From Okapia johnstoni (taxonomy: Eukaryota; Chordata; Mammalia; Artiodactyla; Giraffidae), in NCBI GenBank assembly GCA_024291935.2, contig CM044321.1, positions 58,460,985 to 58,524,984 of the forward strand: DNA of 64,000 nucleotides, in the 5' to 3' direction. Positions 45,331 to 55,915 of this stretch are shown in pieces (position 1 is the stretch's first letter; the number at the start of each line of letters is the position of its first letter). The notes beneath the pieces were generated by a model, which was not told the DNA's origin, did not search any database, and saw nothing but the letters and a program-made list of their open reading frames with translations. Position numbers and translations under genes: made by a program.

Positions 45331-47449
45331 ATTATATCTCTTTCTTTTAAAAAGAGGGTAGAAATCCATCTTTTCAGGAATGGTTTTAGGTGCATTCCTG
45401 CCTAGACCCACAGTTGGACAGTCTTATACTTTATACATCTTCCTGAAATGCATTTGGGTCATTTCTACACAAAACTTTTAAAAAAAAATACTTCATCTTG
45501 CATCTCTTATCCCACTAACTTTTTGAAACCATAAGAATATCTTATTAAGGATTATGCAAAATAACCTCCTACAAATCCTGATATTATTACACTGCCCAAA
45601 AAACTTCAAAGCATCAGGAAAGTTTCTTTTTTCTTTTTTTTTTAACCAAACCAGACTCAGCTGGCTACCCCACTTGGCTACAGAGTACTAAAGAAGAGAC
45701 TGAACTTGATCCTGCAGCCCTTGCATACACAACACTCCCATTGACTCTAGAGAAGACTTAAGTGCATGAAAGGATTCCAGGATCAAAAGGTTAGCTCTAC
45801 GGGGAGCTGTGTCTGCCTCCAGCAATCCATTTTTTTTTTCCTATTGACAGTGAAAACGTTTTATAGTACTTTTTCAAAGTTTTTCAAACTTTTACAAAAA
45901 CAGGCTGCTTGTGAAAAAGTGAAAAGGCATCTAATTGAACTATATCCAGAGGAGATCATGGCTGAGACCAACAGGGAGGAAAACATTTCTAAATCATAGT
46001 GATATTGGCCAAATCACTTGTATTTGAAAAGTTAAGTGCTGGAGGCACTGGCTGAGGGGAGTTTTCATTATGAGACTTGGTTGGGCTGTGAAGCAGACTA
46101 TGAGATAAACTAAAACACAAAACTTGTGAGTTTTTATCCTTGTCTGCGAATGACTTAACACTGGCAGGGTTATATACCTCTACATTTTAGGAAATCTGTG
46201 AAATAGGGAAAAAATACATGCTATACCTAAATAATATAGATGTGCAGATGCTTAACTAATATTTAATTCATTTCTGGGAAGATAAATACCTTGAAACACT
46301 TCAAGAAGAGAAACTTCCTTAAGGAGAGTAATTAACAAGGAAGAGTAGTAATAGCATTTTTGAGGAAAGTGAGATATGGTTCCACGTGTGAATTTTCTAC
46401 ATCTGTTGGAACTCTTTAGAATGTGTAAAAAGTCATTCATTTATCAAATACTTTTGGTGCATTTACTATGTGCCAAATGTTAATCTAATAGTTTTCCAAA
46501 ATTTCAACTGTGAACAAGTATACAAAGAAATGGATTTACATTTAATGAAACAGAGTGGATAGCTGGGGATACATGTGTGTGTCTCAAATATTTTGCATTT
46601 TCAAATCACTCTTCATTAGTGAATTTACCTCAAGAATTTTCTCCAGCTTCACCTGGAATGTTCAAATCTTGATCGGGAAGTGGCTTCTGTGATCTTCCTA
46701 GGAGTAACTATTAGAATGTTTATCCTAATACATGTACCAGGACAGAGAATGCTACATTGAACTGACTTGAAAAGCATGTTTTATATTCAGAAAACCGATG
46801 TAGCGTCATTAAAGTTTTGATCTTAAGCATCCTCCATTGTATGAGCAATGGCAAGGCTTGGTGAGGAGCTTGTCTGAACAGTTCTCTGGCGTTTTCACAT
46901 AATTGGGCTTGACAGTTTTCTGCCATTGCACAGGGTAACTGCAGTTGATGGTGTTCATGTTTTTACTTAAGGGCCAATGAATTGTATTAGAAACTTTATA
47001 CTACTCTCTGTTAATCCTGTAAGTCAGTTTTGAGTCGCATGATTGAAAGTGAAGAATAATATACCACAAAACAAAAATTACTCATGCAGTTAAAGCTTTC
47101 TCTGTGTAGTTTTAGAAACAACCAGTCCACAGAGAATAAGGCTTATGAAAGAAATAAAAATACATGCTCCTCCTTACCCACTCCTTGTTGTCTAGGCCTG
47201 TTCAGATCTGGTGGAAACATTAAGCCACTTACTCTAAGTGGTATTGGATAGCTAATTTATTCAGCTTCTGGAAGGTTGATGCTTATAGAGACAGGATTTA
47301 AAATTTGAGAGGGTGGGGGAAGGTGCTAGAAAACTCTTCTAGGTAGCACATGCCCAAAGACCCATAGAAATCAAGTGCTTTTTAAAATTTCCAATCACTT
47401 TTAAGTTTTCTTAGGAATTTTTACATGTTTCCTGGGTTATGTTCTTAAA
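45331..47449. other. Unannotated sequence
   Basis: About 2.1 kb with only a weak ancient-repeat trace (46,432-46,530: ATTTACTATGTGCCAAATGT). Open frames of up to 77 codons have no recognisable domain. Confidence 0.4.
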
Positions 47450-47600
47450 AATTTGTTTTTATTGAAGTATAGCTAATTTACAGTGTTATATTAGTTCCTA
47501 CTTTATAGCAAAGTGAATCAGTTATACATAAGACCACTCTCTTAGATTCTTTTCCCATATAGGTCATTACAAAGGATAGAGTAGAGTTACGTGTAAGAAT
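47450..47600 (-). repeat. L1 LINE 3' end, reverse oriented
   Basis: TTTATTGAAGTATAGCTAAT, AGCAAAGTGAATCAGTTATA and 'CCCATATAGGTCATTACAAAGGATA', a ruminant L1 3' end in reverse. The Bov-tA at 47,601 interrupts or ends it. Confidence 0.85.
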
Positions 47601-47825
47601 TGGGGCGTCCCAGTTGGCGCTAGTGGTAAAGAATCTGCCTGCCAATGCAGGAGACATAAGAGACTCGGTGGTCCTTGGATGGGGGAGAGCCCCTGGAGGA
47701 GGGCATGGCAACCCACTCCAATATTCTTGCCTGGAGAATCACATGGACAGAGGAGCCTGGCAGACTACAGTTCTTAGGGGCGCAAAGAGTCAGACACGAC
47801 TGAAGTGACTTAGCGTGCTCACATG
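47601..47825 (+). mobile_element. Bov-tA SINE
   Basis: GGCGCTAGTGGTAAAGAATC, CTGGAGGAGGGCATGGCAAC, CATGGACAGAGGAGCCTGG, ending GACACGACTGAAGTGACTTA. Target duplication TACGTGTAAGAAT (47,588-47,600) against TACCTGTAAGAAT (47,826-47,838). Confidence 0.95.
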
Positions 47826-47844
47826 TACCTGTAAGAATCATCAC

Positions 47845-48088
47845 TTCTGCCCAGACCTCCCTGACATACCACCCTCCCTGAATCTGTTCCTCTTCTGTGC
47901 CAAAATTATAGCTAGTTAGAACATGGATCATAATCAATACTGTTTCACGGTATTTTCTTTTCATGAGTGATTGCCTCCTTGAAGGAGAGCAGTGTATTGT
48001 ATCCACTTTTTTATTCCTACAATCTCACACGATAGCTGGCACATTAGTAATTTAACAAATATTTACTGTTTAAACAAATTCAGTGCTA
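47845..48088 (+). repeat. L2 LINE 3' end
   Basis: GAGTGATTGCCTCCTTGAAG, GAGAGCAGTGTATTGTATCC, a degenerate 'CACACGATAGCTGGCACATTAGTAATTTAACAAATATTTACTG' tail. The order matches the L2 3' terminus. Confidence 0.65.
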
Positions 48089-48732
48089 TAGCATGATTTT
48101 TAATAGCTACCTAGTATTATATATCCTATCATGGGCTATGTTCTTATGCAGTGGTTAAGCTGACTTGCTGAAATATATCTAGAAAAGACTGAGGGTGATG
48201 ACTGATTGACAAACAGTTCTTGAGTAGGCTCAGAAAATCAAACAGGAATGACAGCAGGCTCCCAAATTTCTCTTCCAGCCAGTTAACACTAAGCTCTAAA
48301 ACTTGCCCCATTAGTGTCATCCCAGGGCATTATTTCCAAGAAGAACCCTGCTAAAATTCAAAGATGTCCCTTTGTAGTGTTAGCACACTAACTGAGGTGA
48401 TTTTGTCTGACTAACTAAGCAGTTATCTATGGAACTAAGAAAGAAGGGTCCACGAGGAGTAGGATGATAGATATCCAGGTGTTAATAGGAAAGAAGTTGG
48501 AGGAATAAAGGTCCTGAGAATATAATAACGTTTGTGGAAGGGAAGCCAGGGGTAAGCACAAAGCACGGAAATTTGGCAGCTTGACTTAGCATACACATCC
48601 TAGATGTGGGGGCTTTGCTGGGGTGGGAGATGACAGAAACAATGCAGTAAATCTGATAAGGGGGTTAAAGATCCCTGAAGACAAATGCAACCAATTTTAC
48701 AACCTGAATTGAAGTTTGGTCTTTTTTTTTTT
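48089..48732. other. Unannotated sequence
   Basis: No repeat or gene recognised. Confidence 0.4.
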
Positions 48733-48930
48733 TTCCAGAAAAGAAAATCTTTTTTTCTAATTGAGGTTGCTTTACAATGTGTTAGTCTCTTGCTGTACAA
48801 GGAAGTGAATCAGATATATATGTGTTCTCTTTTTTGGATTTCCTTCCCATTTAGGTCATCACAAAATATTATGCAGAGGTCCCTGTGCTACACAGTAGGT
48901 TCTCATCAGTTATCTATTTTATGGATAATT
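48733..48930 (-). repeat. L1 LINE 3' end, first piece
   Basis: TTTCTAATTGAGGTTGCTTT, CAAGGAAGTGAATCAGATAT, GTCCCTGTGCTACACAGTAG and AGTTATCTATTTTATGG. It is interrupted here and appears to resume at 49,957. Confidence 0.85.
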
Positions 48931-49248
48931 GGGCTTCCCTGATAGCTCAGTTGGTAAAGAATTTTCCTGCAATGCAGGAGACCCCGGTTCGATTCCTGGG
49001 TCAGTCAGGAAGATCTGCTGGAGAAGGGGTAGGCTACCCACTCCAGTATTCTTGGGCTTCCTTTGTGGCTCAGGTGGTAGAGAATCTGCCTGCAATGTGG
49101 GAGACCTGGGTTCGACCCATGGGTTGGGAAGATCCCCTGGAGAACGGAAAGGTTACCCACTGCAGTATTCTGGTCTGGAGAATTCCATGGACTGTACAGT
49201 CCGTGGGGGTTGCAGAGTCAGACACAACTGAGTGACTTTCATTTATTT
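48931..49248 (+). mobile_element. Dimeric Bov-tA SINE
   Basis: Two tRNA-like heads in tandem: the first at 48,931 (GGGCTTCCCTGATAGCTCAG) runs into a truncated BovA stub ending CTCCAGTATTCTTG. A second head (GGCTTCCTTTGTGGCTCAGG) and a full BovA body follow, ending GACTTTCATTTA. Both heads keep B-box-like GGTTCGA(T/C)C. Confidence 0.94.
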
Positions 49249-49251
49249 ACT

Positions 49252-49955
49252 TATAGATGTGGCTTAAAGCTCAACGTTCAGAAAACTAAGATCATGGCAT
49301 CTGGTCCCATCACTTCATGGCAAATAGATGGGGAAACAATGGAAACAGTGACAGACTTATCTTTTGGGGCTCCAAAATCACTGCAGATGGTGACTGCAGC
49401 CATGAAATTAAAAGACGCTTACTCCTTGAAAGGAAAGTTATGACCAACCCAGACAGTATATTAAAAAGCAGAGACATTACTTTGCCAACAAAGGTCCGTC
49501 TAGTCAAGGCTATAGTTTTTCCCGTGGTCATGTATGGATGTGAGAGTTGGACTATAAAGAAAGCTGAGCACTGAAGAATTGATGCTTTTGAACTGTGGTG
49601 TTGGAGAAGACTCTTGAGAGTCCCTTGGACTGCAAGGAGATCCAACCAGTCCATCCTAAAGGAGGTCAGTCCTGGATGCTCACTGGAAAATCTGATGCTG
49701 AAGCTGAAACTCCAGTACTTTGGCCACCTGATGCGAAGAGCTGACTCGTTTGAAAAGACGGTGATGCTGGGAAAGATTGAGGGCAGGAGGAGAAGGGGAT
49801 GATAGAGGATGAGACGGCTGGGTGGCATCACCGACTCAATGGACATGAGTTTGGGTGGGCTCTGGGAGCTGGTATTGGACAGGGAGGCCTGGCGTGCTGC
49901 GATTCATGGGGTGGCAAAGAGTTGGACACGACTGAGCGACTGAACTGAACTGAAT
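49252..49955 (+). mobile_element. BovB LINE, 5'-truncated, RT C-terminal part and 3' end
   Basis: Starts downstream of the RT YADD motif (at CTTAAAGCTCAACGTTCAG) and carries the end of the RT frame: TSWQIDGET, a frame shift near 49,359 (ACTTATCTTTTGGGG lacks a base found in the other two copies), ESWTIKKAEH, then a stop where most copies continue. Ends CTGAACTGAACTGAA. It follows the SINE dimer with only three bases between. Confidence 0.95.
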
Positions 49956-49956
49956 A

Positions 49957-50012
49957 GTGTATATATGTCAATCCCAATATCCCCATTCATCCCATCCCCA
50001 CTTGGCAGGGAT
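49957..50012 (-). repeat. L1 LINE 3' end, second piece
   Basis: AGTGTATATATGTCAATCCC and ATATCCCCATTCATCCCATC are what follows the ATCTATTTTA segment in ruminant L1 (reverse). The SINE dimer and BovB therefore lie inside one L1 copy. Confidence 0.75.
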
Positions 50013-50059
50013 TGGCTGTGACTCACTGTGGGGGCAAGGACATTGATAGCTGAAGCATC

Positions 50060-50428
50060 AGGAAAACATTATTAATGTTATTACTATTATTTTTTGTTTC
50101 TTTTTGTTCTGTTGCTCTTTTTTCTATTATTCTTTCAATTTTTTAAATTTGTTTTTTATGCTTTTATTTTTGTTTTTCTTTTTTTAAAAATCTTTTTTTT
50201 AAACTATATTTTCCATTTTTACTCTACTTTTTTGGAATTTGGTCTTTACAGTAGCTCTTCATGGGAGATTAGAAGGCCTCAGCCTCTGTGTGGGAGAAGG
50301 CTTCATCTCAAGTCTTTACTCTGCTTGATTGAGGTTGGTTGGGTTGGGGTGCTGGCTCAAGGAGAAGTTCTGAAGCCAAGTCCAGACTCAGGGGAAGGCA
50401 TTCCATCATTTAATGATTTCTGCCACAG
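50060..50428. other. T-rich tract and unrecognised sequence
   Basis: A long T-rich stretch (about 50,085-50,240) is followed by more balanced sequence that I do not recognise. It ends in a possible splice acceptor, TGATTTCTGCCACAG. Confidence 0.4.
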
Positions 50429-50611
50429 ATCCAAGGGGAACAAGCAGTCAGTCATTGCAGCCATATATTCTGCTGCATTTTTGAGAATTAAGCAGATCAG
50501 CAATGACAGTGACAACCCTGTCCAGTCCTGATAAGAGTGAGAAGAGCTTGGGAGATCTCATTAATAAATCTACAAGAGTTAATGAATCTACAGGAGCATT
50601 GAATGCCCTAA
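50429..50611 (+). other. Exon-like segment, unrecognised
   Basis: 183 bases bounded by an acceptor-like TTTCTGCCACAG (ending 50,428) and a full-consensus donor core GTAAGT (50,612-50,617). No frame is open across the whole segment: one frame ends at a stop near 50,531. A second begins at ATG 50,503 (G at -3) and stays open for 36 codons to the donor (starts MTVTTLSSPDKSEKSLG). It could be a 5' coding or noncoding exon of the gene whose promoter lies at 12.5-23.1 kb, a decayed processed pseudogene, or chance. I do not recognise the peptide. Confidence 0.25.
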
Positions 50612-51009
50612 GTAAGTATCCTCCTTGCATATTTGTATAAACCTGGAAAATTGCTTCTTGAAGAGAAAAGGAAGTGATATTTTTAGACTTGGATCAGCAT
50701 TTCCAGCACATCTATTGATGGGCTAGCTCTTCAGTGTTTACATGGCAACGGGATGAGCTATTATTAGATCTACTTACATCATGGGGTATCAGAATGTATT
50801 TTGCTGTGGTAGACCAGCTATACAGATTGTTTTTTGATTTTTTGTTTTTTTTTCTGGAAGAGTTGAGTGCATTGATTTATTGGAATTACTGTTGACATTT
50901 TAGCTGTGATTCTTAGTTTTTTCTCAAATGCAGACTGTAAATTCTCGTGTTCTTGAGAGAAGATTTTTGAAGACAACAGAACACTAAATGACATTTTAGT
51001 GCAATGATT

Positions 51010-51115
51010 TTTTCTTGAATGTTTGCTATGTTTCTGACACTGTGTGCTGAGTGCTGTGGTGGATACCACAGAAATGAAGAGAATACCTCAAGGAATTTAT
51101 AATTTATTGAGAGAC
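51010..51115 (+). repeat. Possible ancient L2/MIR3-type fragment
   Basis: ATGTTTGCTATGTTTCTGAC, GTGCTGAGTGCTGTGGTGGA and CAAGGAATTTATAATTTATTG follow the old-repeat order. Weak. Confidence 0.45.
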
Positions 51116-51179
51116 AAGGCATTTTTTTTTTTTGTAATGTGTCTATTCAAAATTTTTGCCCATTTTTTCAAAAGATGGG

Positions 51180-51344
51180 TTTTATTTTTATTATTTAATA
51201 ACATTGAGGTATAATTGACAAACAACAATATATTAGTTTCAGGTGTACAACATAATAATTATATATTTGTATTTATTTTGTATTTAATTTGTATTTATTG
51301 CAAATGATTGTCACAGTAATTCTCGTCAACATAGGTCACCATCA
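51180..51344 (-). repeat. L1 LINE 3' UTR, first piece
   Basis: ACATTGAGGTATAATTGACA, TTTCAGGTGTACAACATAAT and AATGATTGTCACAGTAATTC. It continues after the SINE at 51,345-51,552. Confidence 0.85.
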
Positions 51345-51552
51345 TGCTCGGTCACTTTTCAGTCGTGTCCGACTCTTTACAACCCCATGGATGGTAGCCC
51401 ATCAGGCTCCTCTGTCCATGAGATTTTTCCCAGCAGGAGTACTGGAGTGAGTTGCCATGCTCTCTTCTGGGGATCTTCCAGACCCAGGGATCGAACCTGC
51501 ATCTCCTGCATTGCAGGTGAATTCTTTACTGCTGAGCTATCAAGGAAGCCCC
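51345..51552 (-). mobile_element. Bov-tA SINE nested in L1
   Basis: Reverse-oriented: TCAGTCGTGTCCGACTCTTT, GGGGATCTTCCAGACCCAGG, and a head ending GAGCTATCAAGGAAGCCCC. Flanked by TCACCATCATG on the left and TCACCATATG on the right. Confidence 0.94.
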
Positions 51553-51862
51553 TCTATCACCATATGTAGTTACAAAATTGTTTTTTCTTATATTGAAAAC
51601 TTTTATGCTCTTTGCAACTTTCAAATATGTGACACAGTGTTATTAATTATAGTCTCAATGCTATTTATTATATTCTAATGACAGTTATTTTATAACTGCA
51701 AGTTTGTATTTTTTCTCCTCCTTATCTATTTCATTCACCCCACCATCCTCCACCTCTGGCAACCACTAATTTGTTCTCTAAATATGTAAGCTTGTTTTTG
51801 TTTTTTTTTTTGTTTTCCTTAGATTCCACATTTGAGTAAGATCATTTGGTATTAGAGACAAG
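51553..51862 (-). repeat. L1 LINE 3' UTR, second piece
   Basis: Resumes with GTAGTTACAAAATTGTTTTTT, TCACCCCACCATCCTCCACC, CTCTGGCAACCACTAATTTG and TTAGATTCCACATTTGAGTA. Confidence 0.87.
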
Positions 51863-51907
51863 GCATCCTTGAATCAGTGAAATAATAAGATAGTATATGA
51901 TACATAT

Positions 51908-52120
51908 GGGGAAACCCAGGTTGGTTCAATGGTAAAGAATCTGCCTGCCAATGCAGGAGATGCAGATTTGATCCTTGGGTTGGGAAGATCCCCTGGAGAA
52001 GGAAGTGGCAACCCACTCCAGTATTCTTGCCTGGGAAATCCCATGGACAGAGGAGCGTGGCGGCTTATAGTCCATGGAGTGGCGAAAGAGCTGGACATGA
52101 CTGAGCGACTAAACAACAAC
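51908..52120 (+). mobile_element. Bov-tA SINE
   Basis: GGTTGGTTCAATGGTAAAGA, GATCCCCTGGAGAAGGAAGT, CATGGACAGAGGAGCGTGG, ending GACTGAGCGACTAAACAACA. Target duplication TATATGATACATAT (51,894-51,907) against ATATAATACATAT (52,121-52,133). Confidence 0.95.
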
Positions 52121-52133
52121 ATATAATACATAT

Positions 52134-52750
52134 ATTCACGATGAGTTAGTGGTTTAGAGATTTAAATAGCTGATATACCCATCGCCTGTTGCTCTCATTT
52201 AGTGACTCTGGAGCCCTGTGAGAGAGGGGAGGAGGAGAATGGAAGGCGGCTTACTCATCTCTTACTTCCGTGCTCATGCAGTGTGGCTCTTGTGAAGTCA
52301 ATGTCTATGGAAATTTGGAGAGTGACAGGAAAATCATTTTCAGAAATGCAGATGAAGGTAGTGGTGGTGGAATATTAACAAACAATAGCTCTTGCTTTCT
52401 GTCCACCAGCCCAGAGAACCGAGTACACCTATATGCTCTTCTAGGTACTACAGATCATTCCTGGATGGTCACAGGTCTGTCTGAGGTCACAGGGACTTAC
52501 TTTAATTTCTGGTTTTTCCAGTTAAGCAGCTGTTTCAGGCAGGGAGAGACAAGAACCATATATGGCTTCCTCCTTACTTCCTCCCTTCTCTCACCTCCCT
52601 GCACCATTCTTTATCATTTTACTGATTTCTTTTTCTCTCTTCCTCCTAGTGGTTATTTCTACTTTTCCCTAGATTCCTAGTTTCTCTTTCACAGCTCTTC
52701 GTGGTTCTCTACATGCCATTTTCTCTGTCTAACCCGGAAGCAACATTTAG
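52134..52750. other. Unannotated sequence
   Basis: No transposon recognised. An open frame of 136 codons (52,270-52,680) has no recognisable domain or splice context and is probably chance. Confidence 0.35.
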
Positions 52751-52751
52751 G

Positions 52752-53700
52752 ATCGGACATGGAACAACAGACTGGTTCCACATTGGGAAAGGAGTACGTC
52801 AAGGCTGTATATTGTCACCCTGCTTATTTAACTTATGTTCAGAGTACATCATGTGAAATGCTGGGCTGGATGAAGCACAAGCTGGAATCAAGATTGCCGG
52901 GAGAAATATCAGTAACCTCAGATACGCAAATGATACCACCCTTATGGCAGAAAGCAAAGAGGAACTAAATAGCCTCTTGATGAAAGTGAAAGAGGAGAGT
53001 AAAAAAACTGGCTTAAAACTCAACATTCAAAAAAACTAAAATCATGGTATCCTGTCCCATCACTTCATGGCACATAGATGGGAAAACAATGAAAACAGTG
53101 ACAGACTTTATTTTCTTGGGCTCCAAAATCAGTGCATATGGTGACTGCAGCCATGAAATTAAAAGATGCTTGCTTCTTGAAAGAAAAGCGATGACCAACC
53201 TAGACAGCATACTAAAAAACAGAGACAAGCCTTTGCAGAAAAAGGTCCATCTAGTCAAAGCTATGGTTTTTCCAGTAGTCATATATGGATGTGAGAGTTG
53301 GACTATAAAGAAAGCTGAACACTGAAGAACTGATGCTTTTGAACTGTGGCATTGGCCAAGACTCTTGAGAGTCCCTTGGATTGCAAGGAGTTCCAACCAG
53401 TCCATCCTAAAGGAAATCAGTCCTGAATATTCACTGGGAGGACTGATGCTGAAGCTAAAGCTCCAATTCTTTGGCCACCTGATGTGAAGAACTGACTCAT
53501 TGGAAAAGACCCTGATGCTGGGAAAGATTGAAGGCAGGAGGAGAAGGGGATGACAGAGGATGAGATGGTTGGATGGCATCACTGACTCAATGGGCATGAG
53601 TTTGAGCAAGCTGTAGGAGTTGGTGATGGACAAGGAAGCCTGGCATGGTGCAGTCCATGGGGTCACAAGAAATTGGACATACTGAGTGACAGAACTGAAC
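52752..53700 (+). mobile_element. BovB LINE, 5'-truncated, with altered RT catalytic motif
   Basis: Longer 5' reach than the copy at 4,203 (starts at CGGACATGGAACAACAGACT). The RT core reads RYANDTTL near 52,918-52,940, whereas the 4.2-kb copy has RYADDTTL: one of the two catalytic aspartates is replaced by Asn (CAAATGATACC for CAGATGACACC). It also has an in-frame stop just after AEYIM-type sequence near 52,855 (CATCATGTGA) and frame breaks. Ends GACAGAACTGAAC rather than the perfect terminal repeat. Dead copy. Confidence 0.95.
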
Positions 53701-54044
53701 CCTGAAGAAGGGAGAAGGGAATGAAATAAGTGTTGCCAAACAAAACCTTTCCCTTCTTTCCATGTTTGGAAAACCACCTCCTGGAAAATTAGCTCTTGAA
53801 GTGTAGGAATTGAATTATTTTTGTTGTTCTGTACACATCCCAGTGTGTTTACGTCATTCCATAAAGTTAATTGAGAGCAATGAAGTCACCTATCTTATAC
53901 AAGACATTCTGAGCTTCATCCTAGATAGATGGTGCATTGCTGTGTCTTACACATTCATTCATTCACTGAATAAAGAGATAAGCAGAAGCCAGATCTCATT
54001 AGGCCTAATAGGTCATAATGAAGGATTTAGTTTTCTATCATTTC
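53701..54044. other. Unannotated sequence
   Basis: No feature recognised. Confidence 0.4.
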
Positions 54045-54412
54045 TTTTTAGATTCCACATATAAGGGATGTCATTCAATATTTCTCCTTCTCTGTCTGAC
54101 TTACTTCACTCAGTATGACAATCTCTAGGTCCATCCATGTTGCTACAAATGGCATTATTTCATTCTTTTTAATGGCAGAGTAATATTCTATTGCATATAT
54201 GTACTACATCTTCTTTATCCACTGCTCTGTTGATGGACACTTAGGCTGCTTCCATGTCTTGGCGATTGTAAACAGTGCTGCAGTGAACATTGGGGTACAT
54301 TATCTTTTTGGATCTTTTTTTTTTTTCCTGGATGTATGCGCAGAGTGGGATTACAGGGTCACATGGTAGCTCTGTTTTCAGTTTTTAAAGGAACCTCCAT
54401 ACTGTTCTCCTA
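54045..54412 (-). repeat. L1 LINE 3' region, reverse oriented
   Basis: AGATTCCACATATAAGGGAT, TCTAGGTCCATCCATGTTGC, GCAGAGTAATATTCTATTGC, TGTTGATGGACACTTAGGC, AACATTGGGGTACATTATC and GGGATTACAGGGTCACATGG are strong L1 landmarks. The 5' portion of this L1 is absent. Confidence 0.92.
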
Positions 54413-54469
54413 GTGACAAAGGGTTTAGTTTTGATTCTAAGAACTGTGGGAGACCCGGAGACTGACAGA

Positions 54470-54640
54470 GTCTGATTTGGTATTTAAACGTTACGGCTGC
54501 AGTGTAAGAATCGACGAAAGGGCAGGATGAGGAGAAGCTCCTTTGAGAAGCTTTTACGGAATTCCAGGCTAGAGATAATGGTGGCTTAGACTAGGGTGTT
54601 TGGAGTAGAAATGGGGAGAGTGGACCAATTCTTGCCAACA
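54470..54640 (+). repeat. Ancient LINE-type fragment (family uncertain)
   Basis: GGCTGCAGTGTAAGAATCGA, CCAGGCTAGAGATAATGGTG and GCTTAGACTAGGGTGTTTGG resemble a widespread old mammalian repeat ('CAGGCGAGAGATGATGGTGGCTTGGACTAGGGTGG'). Confidence 0.55.
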
Positions 54641-54905
54641 TGTGTCTTTGCAGGCCCATTCCTATTTCTCACACTGGTGTAGCCTTTACTTATGGCTAGA
54701 GCTTCAGCATTCATGTTCTTAGGTTAGTGTCTGAGCAGCTAGCTGGTTCAAAACCATAGAAGCTGGGCGGCACTGGATTGGCTGTAATTCTGACTTACTA
54801 GCCATTCATGCCTATTGTAGGGGCCTGATGCTGCTCAGAATGTTTGACAACTTGATTATTACATTCCTCTGGCTTAAAATATGTTTTTTAATGAGAAAGA
54901 GATGC

Positions 54906-55012
54906 TGGGAATTTCCCTAGCAGTTCAATGATTAAGACTCTGCGTTTCCACTGCAGGGGGCTCAGGTTCATCCCTGATGCATGGTGGTGGCCAAAAAAGT
55001 AAAAAAACAAGT
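54906..55012 (+). mobile_element. CHR-type SINE, short form
   Basis: GGGAATTTCCCTAGCAGTTC, GATTAAGACTCTGCGTTTCC, ACTGCAGGGGGCTCAGGTTC and GTGGTGGCCAAAAAAG, followed by an A-rich tail. Confidence 0.93.
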
Positions 55013-55511
55013 AAATTTTTTAAAAAAATTAAAAAAGAGATTTTGGAACTGATAGTTTAATAAATTGCAAAGTGCTTCTCTCATCCATTTCATACTTTAT
55101 TCACATTATCGTGTGAGGTGTTTCATCCAGTCAGTCTGTTAAAATGAGAGTTTTAATATTTGGAGCATAGGGATGCCAGTGTGGCCTAGGAAAACACCAA
55201 AAAGCACTAGACATGACAGAAGTCATTTTCACACATAGTTACTAAGGGCTGGGTGCGTGCAAGATAAGAAAAAAGGTGTTGCCTCTGCTTCCAAGAAAGT
55301 TGAGGAGAGAAAGTAGCAAAGTTACTGGATATCTTTTAAGTGCTGGCCTTTTGCAACCTCCACCATTCGACCTGGGTGGGTGCTATTCTTACCCCTATTT
55401 TATAACAACAAAGAGGCACTGTCTCTGTCTCGGGTCACAGTGCTGTCCTGTGCGGAGCCACGAGCTAAGCCCAGAGCCCATGGTCTCCCCATGCTGTAGG
55501 TACCACTTTAC
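55013..55511. other. Unannotated sequence
   Basis: No gene recognised. Part of 55,320-55,440 (TGCTATTCTTACCCCTATTT) may be a decayed reverse MIR. Confidence 0.35.
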
Positions 55512-55523
55512 AAGATGTCAGAT

Positions 55524-55765
55524 GCTGGACTTCCCTGGTGGTCCAGTGGTTGAGAATCCATCTGCCGATGCAGGAGACACAGGTTTGATCCCTAGTCCAG
55601 AAGGATCCCACATGACACAGAGCAACTAAGCTTGTGTGCCACAGCTACTGAAGCCCACACACTGCAGCGAAGAGTAGCCCCCATTTGCCACAACTAGAGA
55701 AAGACTGTGGGCAGTGTCAAAGACCCAGTGCAGCCAAAAATAAGTAAATAAAAAATTAAGAAAAA
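55524..55765 (+). mobile_element. CHR-type SINE, long form
   Basis: GACTTCCCTGGTGGTCCAGT, GATGCAGGAGACACAGGTTT, CACAGAGCAACTAAGCTTGT, CCACACACTGCAGCGAAGA, and an A-rich tail. Perfect 12-bp target duplication AAGATGTCAGAT at 55,512-55,523 and 55,766-55,777. Confidence 0.95.
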
Positions 55766-55797
55766 AAGATGTCAGATATCTTTTGTTTGAATACTGC

Positions 55798-55915
55798 CCC
55801 AGCTGCTTCACAGCTATAAGATCTTGGAGAAAATGTCCTAATCTCTCTGAGCCTCAGTTTCCCTATCTAAAAAATGTGGATAACAGTATTTCCTCAAAAG
55901 GGCATGCGTGAAGCG
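55798..55915 (+). repeat. MIR SINE
   Basis: GCTTCACAGCTATAAGATCT, CTAATCTCTCTGAGCCTCAG and TTTCCCTATCTAAAAAATGTG match the MIR core. Confidence 0.85.

Noticed and set aside
48931..49130. tRNA-gene-like sequences with a B-box (GGTTCGATTCC)
   Set aside because: They are the tRNA-Glu-derived heads of Bov-tA SINEs, followed by BovA bodies. No functional tRNA cloverleaf is expected. The same holds for every other SINE head in the window.
50094..50531. 145-codon open frame beginning with many Phe and Leu residues, which could be taken for a membrane protein
   Set aside because: The hydrophobic start is the translation of a T-rich tract and not a membrane segment. Only the downstream part is kept, as a weak exon candidate.
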